In this document: positions 59,313-64,000 of the stretch, in pieces
How the letters are laid out: every line of letters starts with the position of its first letter
Numbering within the stretch: the stretch's first letter is position 1
DNA from: Streptomyces sp. OR43
Lineage (GTDB): Bacteria > Actinomycetota > Actinomycetes > Streptomycetales > Streptomycetaceae
DNA length: 64,000 bases
Reading direction: 5' to 3'
Assembly (NCBI RefSeq): GCF_008042275.1
Contig: NZ_RDBK01000008.1
Span: 725,688-789,687, forward strand
Position numbers and translations under genes: made by a program
Notes under the pieces: model-generated
Database searches by the model: none
Told to the model about the DNA's origin: nothing
What the model saw: the letters and a program-made list of their open reading frames with translations, nothing else

Positions 59313-59340
59313 CGGGCCTTCGCCGACACGGCAGGGCCCG
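59313..59340 (+). terminator. Hairpin after the 87-aa gene
   Basis: CGGGCC (59313-59318) pairs with GGCCCG (59335-59340), followed by TTCTTC, just past the stop codon. Confidence 0.45.
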
Positions 59341-59366
59341 TTCTTCATGCCCACCGAGAGGCCCCG

Positions 59367-60158
59367 ATGCCACCAAGGAAGAGGTCGACGCCCGCGAATC
59401 CGTGGCACGTCGTACCAGAGATCAAGCGTGCGGAAGAGGCGTTGACGCAGACGGAAGCGCGCCTATCCGCACTCGCGCCGGCCCCATCGCCCGAACACGC
59501 CCGCAAGGCGGTCGTAGATGCCGCCGTGTCGGCCCTGCGCAGCGATGGGACGCCTATCCCTGCCGACATCGGCCAGAGGGCCGCAGCCGCCTACACAGAG
59601 GCGCTGGCTCCAGTCGCGGAGCGGGAGGCGCTGACGACGGCCGTCGACTCGCTGAAGCGGCACATCGTCTATCTGCGGACCCGCCACACGGAGCCCGTAC
59701 TCGCCACCCTGGCCGGTCAGCTCAACGACCTCATGTCGGAGGTGCGGGGCATTCTCGGCACCCACGGGCGCATCGTCGACGGCGAAACGGCCATCGACGC
59801 CGGCCCGGAGGCCGTAGACGCGTTCACGCGCCTGCGCGCCATCGTGAACGAGGTGGACGCCCTGCGTGCCACACAGCGCAACGTCCTGCGCGACGTCGTC
59901 GACACCGGAGTCCTGAACGCCATCTATCAGGCCGGACACGACCAGTTCTCTGACGTCACCCTGCACCCGCTGCCCGCGGACGTGAAGCGGGTCATCGCGG
60001 GGACGAGGCGGCGCAACGTCGCCTTCCTGATCTTCGCCGCTGAATCCGGGCGGCACTGGATTCCCACCTCCGTCGACGAACTGACCGCGGATGCGAGCGG
60101 GGCCGTTGACATCGGGAGCGCCGACGACGGCTCTTCCGCCAGCAGCTTCAACCACTGA
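59367..60158 (+). CDS. Unknown protein before the capsid gene
   Basis: The 263-aa protein is mostly helical (EIKRAEEALTQTEARLSAL near the N-terminus, coiled-coil-like) with an acidic Ser-rich C-terminus (DDGSSASSFNH). It lies 18 nt before the major capsid gene, the usual place for a scaffold, protease or minor head protein. No protease motif is visible. A scaffold-like role is inferred from position only. Confidence 0.7.
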   Translation: MPPRKRSTPANPWHVVPEIKRAEEALTQTEARLSALAPAPSPEHARKAVVDAAVSALRSDGTPIPADIGQRAAAAYTEALAPVAEREALTTAVDSLKRHIVYLRTRHTEPVLATLAGQLNDLMSEVRGILGTHGRIVDGETAIDAGPEAVDAFTRLRAIVNEVDALRATQRNVLRDVVDTGVLNAIYQAGHDQFSDVTLHPLPADVKRVIAGTRRRNVAFLIFAAESGRHWIPTSVDELTADASGAVDIGSADDGSSASSFNH

Positions 60159-60176
60159 ACCACCGAGAGGTAAACC

Positions 60177-61205
60177 ATGCAGCTCATCACCGAGTACGCC
60201 ACCCCATCCGAACTGTCCGGCTACGCCCGTGCCGCGATCCGCGACCGGGAGGAAAACGCGTTCACCCTGTCGCGCTGGCTGCCCAGCGACACCATCGAAG
60301 ACCTGGAATACCGCTTCGAGACCGGAGGCGGCGGGCTGACGGAAGCAGCCAACTACCGCGCATACGACGCGAGTTCGGACACCGGGGTGCGTGAGGGCTC
60401 CGCGCGTGCCAGCGGCGAACTGCCGCCCATCTCGCGGAAGATGCCCGTGTCCGAGTACGAGCAGATCCGCATGCGCCACACCAACACGATGCGCGACGAG
60501 ATCCAGGACAAGATCTTCGGCGACACGGAGACCCTCGTCGGCGCCATCGCTGCCCGCGTGGAGCTGGCCCGCGGGCAGGCTCTGTTCTCCGCTGCCGTCA
60601 CCCTGAACGAGAACAACGTCTACGGCGCCGTGGACTTCAACCGGCTGGCGTCGCACACCACCGCCGCTGAGATCAACTGGACCGACACCGAGACGTCGAC
60701 GCCGTTCGACGACCTTCAGGCGTGGGTGGATCTCATGGTCGACAACACCGGAGCCGCACCGAAGTGGGCGCTCATGCCGTCGCGCATCGCGCGCGCCCTG
60801 CGCTCGAACGCTCAGCTGTGCCGCATGTCGACGACCGACTACACCGCCCCGTCCGTGCTGGCACTGGACGAGCTGAACGCGCTCCTGGCCAAGCATGAGC
60901 TGCCGCAGGTGACGACCTACGACGCCCGCGTGGTGTTCCAGGGCGCCGCTCAGCGCATCACGCCGGACGACTCCATCGCACTTCTCCCGGAGCCCGGCGA
61001 CGCACTGGGCAAGACCCTGTGGGGCGTCCCCGTGGAGGCGAACGACGAGCGGTACGGACTCGCCTCCGGTGAGCAGGGCGGCGCGTACGTCGGCAACTAC
61101 AAGTCGGAAGACCCGCAGACCGTGTGGACCCGTGCGACTGCCATCGTGCTGCCGGTCGTGGCGAACCCGAACCTCAGCCTGACCGCCAAGGTAACCGGCA
61201 TCTGA
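60177..61205 (+). CDS. Phage major capsid protein (gpE/PF03864-like)
   Basis: The 342-aa protein fits the HK97-fold major capsid E family: an N-terminal arm with IRDREENAFTLSRWLPSDTIEDLEYRFETG, then SRKMPVSEYEQIRMRHTN, and the C-terminal LPVVANPNLSLTAKVTGI strand typical of these proteins. ATG 60177 follows GAGAGG. A capsid gene so close to the integrase, with no terminase or portal before it, is unusual. Confidence 0.85.
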   Translation: MQLITEYATPSELSGYARAAIRDREENAFTLSRWLPSDTIEDLEYRFETGGGGLTEAANYRAYDASSDTGVREGSARASGELPPISRKMPVSEYEQIRMRHTNTMRDEIQDKIFGDTETLVGAIAARVELARGQALFSAAVTLNENNVYGAVDFNRLASHTTAAEINWTDTETSTPFDDLQAWVDLMVDNTGAAPKWALMPSRIARALRSNAQLCRMSTTDYTAPSVLALDELNALLAKHELPQVTTYDARVVFQGAAQRITPDDSIALLPEPGDALGKTLWGVPVEANDERYGLASGEQGGAYVGNYKSEDPQTVWTRATAIVLPVVANPNLSLTAKVTGI

Positions 61206-61210
61206 CGCTT

Positions 61211-61242
61211 CGGGGCTTCGTGAGGCGACTTGCGGAGCCCCG
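61211..61242 (+). terminator. Hairpin after the capsid gene
   Basis: CGGGGCT (61211-61217) pairs with AGCCCCG (61236-61242), directly after the capsid stop codon. Confidence 0.5.
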
Positions 61243-61266
61243 TCCCTTCCACCAGAGAGAGGCCCC

Positions 61267-61689
61267 ATGGCCATCGGAGGAGCGCGCGGCCCGAAGCCGG
61301 CGCCACACAAGCCGCACAGTCGGCACCGCACCGACGAGGCGGAGTGGACGTACCTTCCGCCGGAGGGCTGCACCGACCCCGTGCCCGACCTCCCGCGGGG
61401 GCGTGAGTGGTCCGACGCTGAACGGGAACACTGGACCGACCTGTGGTCGGCGCCCATCGCAGTCGTGTGGGAGGACGCAATGGCTGGCCTCGTGGCTGCG
61501 TACGTCATTGCCGTGAGTGCCACGCTCACAGGCAGTCGCATCTCTGCCCAACTCGTAGGCGAGACAAGGCAGTTGGCCAACGACCTGATGCTTACGCCCG
61601 GGGCTATGGCTCGCGGCCGGTACAGGGTGGGTGAGCAGCCCACCACTGGCCACGTGGCAGCAGTGCACAGCCTGCCTGTGAGCGCGTGA
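61267..61689 (+). CDS. Terminase small subunit (P27-like)
   Basis: The 140-aa protein resembles actinophage small terminases: the RGPKPAPHK start, then LPPEGCTDPVPDLPRGREWSD, HWTDLWSAPIAVVWEDAMAGLVAAY and a QLVGETRQLANDLMLTPGAMARGRYRV end. Small terminases recognise the packaging site and recruit the large ATPase/nuclease subunit. No large subunit is in this window. Its stop overlaps the next GTG (GTGA). Confidence 0.72.
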   Translation: MAIGGARGPKPAPHKPHSRHRTDEAEWTYLPPEGCTDPVPDLPRGREWSDAEREHWTDLWSAPIAVVWEDAMAGLVAAYVIAVSATLTGSRISAQLVGETRQLANDLMLTPGAMARGRYRVGEQPTTGHVAAVHSLPVSA

Positions 61690-61979
61690 GTAGCAGGCGA
61701 GCGGCACGCGCCCAGCGCCTGGCACAGGAGGCGCACGCGGTGGACATACGTGCGGGCGAGGTGCCGCTCTACTCATGCCCGCCTGAGCTGCGCAGGTGCG
61801 TCGTCTGGCAGTGGCTAGAGCCCAGCGAGTGCGCCGACGTGGAAGCGCATGGGATGAACTCACCACTCACGATCCGCGCTTGGCGTCGCTGGCAGGAGGC
61901 GCGCCAGGCGCACGCCGAAGAGGTGGGCCAGCCTGTGACGCAAGCGTGCGGTCCGACGGGCCGGCCGACGCTCAGTTGA
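61686..61979 (+). CDS. Small hypothetical protein coupled to terminase small subunit
   Basis: The 97-aa protein begins at GTG 61686, overlapping the previous stop by 4 nt. A basic N-terminus (SSRRAARAQRLAQEAH) is followed by VVWQWLEPSECADVEAHGMNSPLTIRAWRRWQEARQAH. Not recognised. Translational coupling suggests a role with the small terminase. Confidence 0.72.
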   Translation: MSSRRAARAQRLAQEAHAVDIRAGEVPLYSCPPELRRCVVWQWLEPSECADVEAHGMNSPLTIRAWRRWQEARQAHAEEVGQPVTQACGPTGRPTLS

Positions 61980-62332
61980 CCCGACAACGCCTCTGACCTG
62001 CGACGATCACCATGATCACCCCAGGGGGTGACCTGTGATCCATTTTTTAGGAAGACCGATAGAGTGCTGGGCCTCGCGGTGAATCTGCTTAGCAGAAAGG
62101 TCCGTGAGGCACTCCTGAGGCGCCTCTCCGGCTCCCTGGAGGCCCGCTCAGCGCCCCTCCGGCCGGCTGGACGCGAGGGATGGCGCGCGGTCGACGATCA
62201 AGAATCCTGCGCGGATCGTTCGCAGTAAGTGTGACAGCAAATCGTAAACCCGCAGCTGAGAGCGTTCTATCCGTAACCGATTTGCATTGTCGGAAGAGGT
62301 GAACGCCCTGCTGAAGTTCCCGGAGGGACTCC
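61980..62332. other. 353-nt non-coding region of the element
   Basis: The left part is an intrinsic terminator. The right part (62220-62300) is more AT-rich and may hold a promoter for the second gene block. The open frame at 62028-62228 lacks a ribosome site and looks non-coding. Confidence 0.5.
62005..62048 (+). terminator. Intrinsic terminator with six T
   Basis: TCACCCC/GGGGTGA (62016-62022, 62025-62031) and GATCAC/GTGATC (62005-62010, 62035-62040) stack with a small internal loop and are followed by CATTTTTT. Confidence 0.85.
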
Positions 62333-62605
62333 ATGCACACCGAAGCTAGCCGCATCATCTGCCGCCGCAACGGCTGCACCCTGCCCCGCGCCCGAAGAAT
62401 CCTGGACAACGGGAAGATCCGGCTCAACTCCCATTGCACTCAGGCGTGTGTGGTCTGGGACCAGCGAGCGAAGCGCGCCCTCCTGGAGGGTGACGCCGAC
62501 GAGGCGAACGAGCTTCTGAGGCTCGCGGCGAGGTTGGACGCCCGCACGCACCCCGGGCAGACCGTTCCCGGCATCTTCGTCGACACCCGCAGGAAGGCCG
62601 CCTAG
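62333..62605 (+). CDS. Small Cys-rich protein A of the element
   Basis: The 90-aa protein starts at ATG 62333 behind GGAGGG. It has IICRRNGCTLPRA and LNSHCTQACVVWDQRAKRALLEG, a CxxxxC...CxxxC pattern fit for one zinc. The helical C-terminal half carries ARLDARTHPGQ. The next gene has the same layout, so the two are paralogues. Position before a tape-measure gene is where tail-assembly chaperones usually lie, but these do not look like chaperones. Confidence 0.72.
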   Translation: MHTEASRIICRRNGCTLPRARRILDNGKIRLNSHCTQACVVWDQRAKRALLEGDADEANELLRLAARLDARTHPGQTVPGIFVDTRRKAA

Positions 62606-62653
62606 CGGCCCGCGGAGGAGTCGAACCGCCGAACACCCCACAGACCAACTGAC

Positions 62654-62681
62654 AGGCCCGCAGCGGACGCGCTGCGGGCCT
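62654..62681 (+). terminator. 11-bp hairpin between the Cys-rich genes
   Basis: AGGCCCGCAGC (62654-62664) and GCTGCGGGCCT (62671-62681) are perfect complements with a 6-nt loop. The next ribosome site follows after 10 nt. Confidence 0.65.
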
Positions 62682-62702
62682 CTGTCGTACCTGGAGGAAC
62701 CC

Positions 62703-62960
62703 TTGAACATTCCCGAGCCAGCCGTCTGCGCGCGCGACGGCTGCACCTTTCACGTGGAACTCGTCCTCGTTGCCAACATGCCACTACCCACCACCCATTG
62801 CGGCGCCGCGTGTGCCGACTTTGAGTGGATGCGGCGCGGGCTGGAGGCGATGGAGCAGACGCCCGACGTCGCAGGGTTGCGCAGCGACCTGCGCACCGTG
62901 GCTGACGTCCTGGACGCCCGCACCGACCCGACGGAGATCGGGGCGTTGATCGATGGCTGA
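62703..62960 (+). CDS. Small Cys-rich protein B of the element
   Basis: The 85-aa protein starts at TTG 62703, 5-6 nt after GGAGG. It has AVCARDGCTFHVELV and THCGAACADFEWMRRGLEAM, matching protein A in the order CxRxGCT ... HCxxAC ... helix ... LDART. It is therefore a diverged paralogue with one likely zinc site. It overlaps the following tape-measure start by 8 nt. Function unknown. Confidence 0.7.
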   Translation: MNIPEPAVCARDGCTFHVELVLVANMPLPTTHCGAACADFEWMRRGLEAMEQTPDVAGLRSDLRTVADVLDARTDPTEIGALIDG

Positions 62961-64000
62961 CCTGGATATCGTCGGTGGCGCAGCCGTCGACGTCGTACCC
63001 GTCATCCCCCAGTTCCACACCAAGCTGAAGGCTCTCGTCCTCCCCATCGCTGACAAGGTGGGGGAGGAAGCCGGACGACGTATGGGCGAGGCGATCTCTC
63101 GTAACATCGTCATCGCCATCCCGCAGGCCATCAACCAGGGTGGCAAGGCGGGTGTCCGGGTCGCCGGCAGGCAGGGCGACGACGCGGGCGGAGCATTCTC
63201 CCGCAGCCTGAAGCGCAAGCTTGAAGTCGCCTTCCGCGCCATGCCGAAGCTCCAAGTAGGCTTGGCAGACACGGGAGTTGACGCAGAGCTTGCCCGCCTG
63301 CGTTCGAAACTGGAACAACTCTCCGGTAAGCGAATCGGCATCGACGTCGACGCCGGAGCCGCCCGTGCTGAAGTCCTGCGCATCGAGAAGGAGCTTCAGA
63401 GGCTCGGTGCGGAGCATCCCAACGTTGCCGTGCGTGCCGACACTGCGACCGCTCGCGCGGCGCTCCTGGCGATCCGCGAAGAGATCGACGCCGTAGACCG
63501 CAAGGACATCCGCATCCCGGTGAGGGTTGACACATCGCAGGCGTCCTCGGCCCTGATGTCACTCGGCATACAGGTCGCGGCACTGGCAGCGATCCCGCTT
63601 GGTCCCGCGCTTGCCGCGGGTCTCGGTGCCGTCGTGACGATGGCCGCCGCAGCCGGCGCGGGAGTCGGAGCCCTGGCTCTGGCCGCAATCCCTGCCGTGA
63701 AGAGCGTCACGGAAGTGATCCGGCTGAAGACGGCCGCGGAGGACGAGGCGACGAACGCCACGAGCCGAAGCGCCGCAACGGCGTCGCAAGCGGCCTCCAA
63801 AGCCATCCAACTGGCAAGTGCACAGGCGCAGTTGGCGTCAGCCCACCGGAACGCAGCCAAGACCATAGAGGCCGCGGAACGGGCCGTCGCGCAGGCTCAG
63901 CGGGCCGTCGCGGACGCAGCGGAGCGAGCCGGCGAGCAGCGCCAGGCAGCGGCCGACGGAATACGCAGGGCGGAACAGTCCCTCGTCGACGCTCAGCGCA
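62953..64000 (+). CDS. Tail tape-measure-like protein, truncated by window end
   Basis: An open frame from ATG 62953 runs to the window edge (349 codons seen, no stop). Basic N-terminal helical parts resemble phage tape-measure starts. Repeated segments (GIDVDAGAARAEV, AVRADTATARAAL, PVRVDTSQASSAL) come next, then a hydrophobic Gly/Ala-rich region (about 200-250), then a long coiled coil (about 260 on, ERAVAQAQRAVADAAER). These are typical of actinophage tape measures. It would set tail length or, in part, pierce the membrane. Confidence 0.8.
   Translation, partial: MADLDIVGGAAVDVVPVIPQFHTKLKALVLPIADKVGEEAGRRMGEAISRNIVIAIPQAINQGGKAGVRVAGRQGDDAGGAFSRSLKRKLEVAFRAMPKLQVGLADTGVDAELARLRSKLEQLSGKRIGIDVDAGAARAEVLRIEKELQRLGAEHPNVAVRADTATARAALLAIREEIDAVDRKDIRIPVRVDTSQASSALMSLGIQVAALAAIPLGPALAAGLGAVVTMAAAAGAGVGALALAAIPAVKSVTEVIRLKTAAEDEATNATSRSAATASQAASKAIQLASAQAQLASAHRNAAKTIEAAERAVAQAQRAVADAAERAGEQRQAAADGIRRAEQSLVDAQR

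Noticed and set aside
62028..62228. 66-aa plus-strand frame
   Set aside because: It begins inside a terminator stem and has no ribosome site.

Overview
The window is Streptomyces chromosome: very high GC, GTG/TTG starts, many 4-nt start/stop overlaps, paired DasR-type operators on chitinases, a conservon, and RbpA with an exact SigR-type promoter. From memory, the gene order rib-his-chitinase-ppm1-fxsA-rbpA resembles the SCO1420-1444 part of S. coelicolor. The last 8.4 kb is different: an integrated phage-like element with less biased codon use.

1-11.5 kb: a secreted GH18 chitinase (- strand) stands back to back with a riboflavin operon. The operon begins with an FMN riboswitch and runs ribD, ribE, a RibM-type transporter, ribBA, ribH. 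It is followed by hisE, hisG, a small PH-domain membrane protein, and two coupled CNNM/CorC-type membrane proteins behind a structured leader.

11.5-30 kb: a TPR-AAA+ ATPase, a P-loop kinase-like protein, a secreted C39-fold peptidase and a second GH18 chitinase with the same two-operator promoter as the first. Then come an acyl-CoA dehydrogenase, small proteins, an Lrp regulator, an amidohydrolase, Ppm1, FxsA, RbpA, a UMF1-type transporter, a glycerophosphodiesterase, and a YczE membrane protein divergent from its MocR regulator.

30-46 kb: a TraB/FtsK-like membrane ATPase whose Walker A lacks lysine sits beside a 64-aa membrane protein. An ankyrin protein, a HEAT-repeat protein and a fused HyuA/HyuB oxoprolinase follow. 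Next is a three-gene operon (533, 301 and 1599 aa) with the size order of a MukFEB/JetABC condensin. Its SMC-like ATPase is unusual, and no JetD/Toprim nuclease gene follows.

46-55.4 kb: a conservon (cvnABCD), glpF-glpK, and a DUF35/thiolase pair.

55.4-64 kb: a gene remnant is cut by an element that starts with a large serine integrase. It carries a gpE-type major capsid gene, a P27-like small terminase, small Cys-rich proteins and the start of a tape-measure gene. No portal or large terminase is seen, which recalls phage satellites, though the element runs past the window. Between its first and second cargo genes lie about 1.1 kb without a gene. This stretch is packed with nested inverted repeats and closed by a textbook intrinsic terminator, so it is a candidate large structured RNA. 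The capsid/small-terminase element, this candidate RNA and the condensin-like operon are the most unusual parts of the window.
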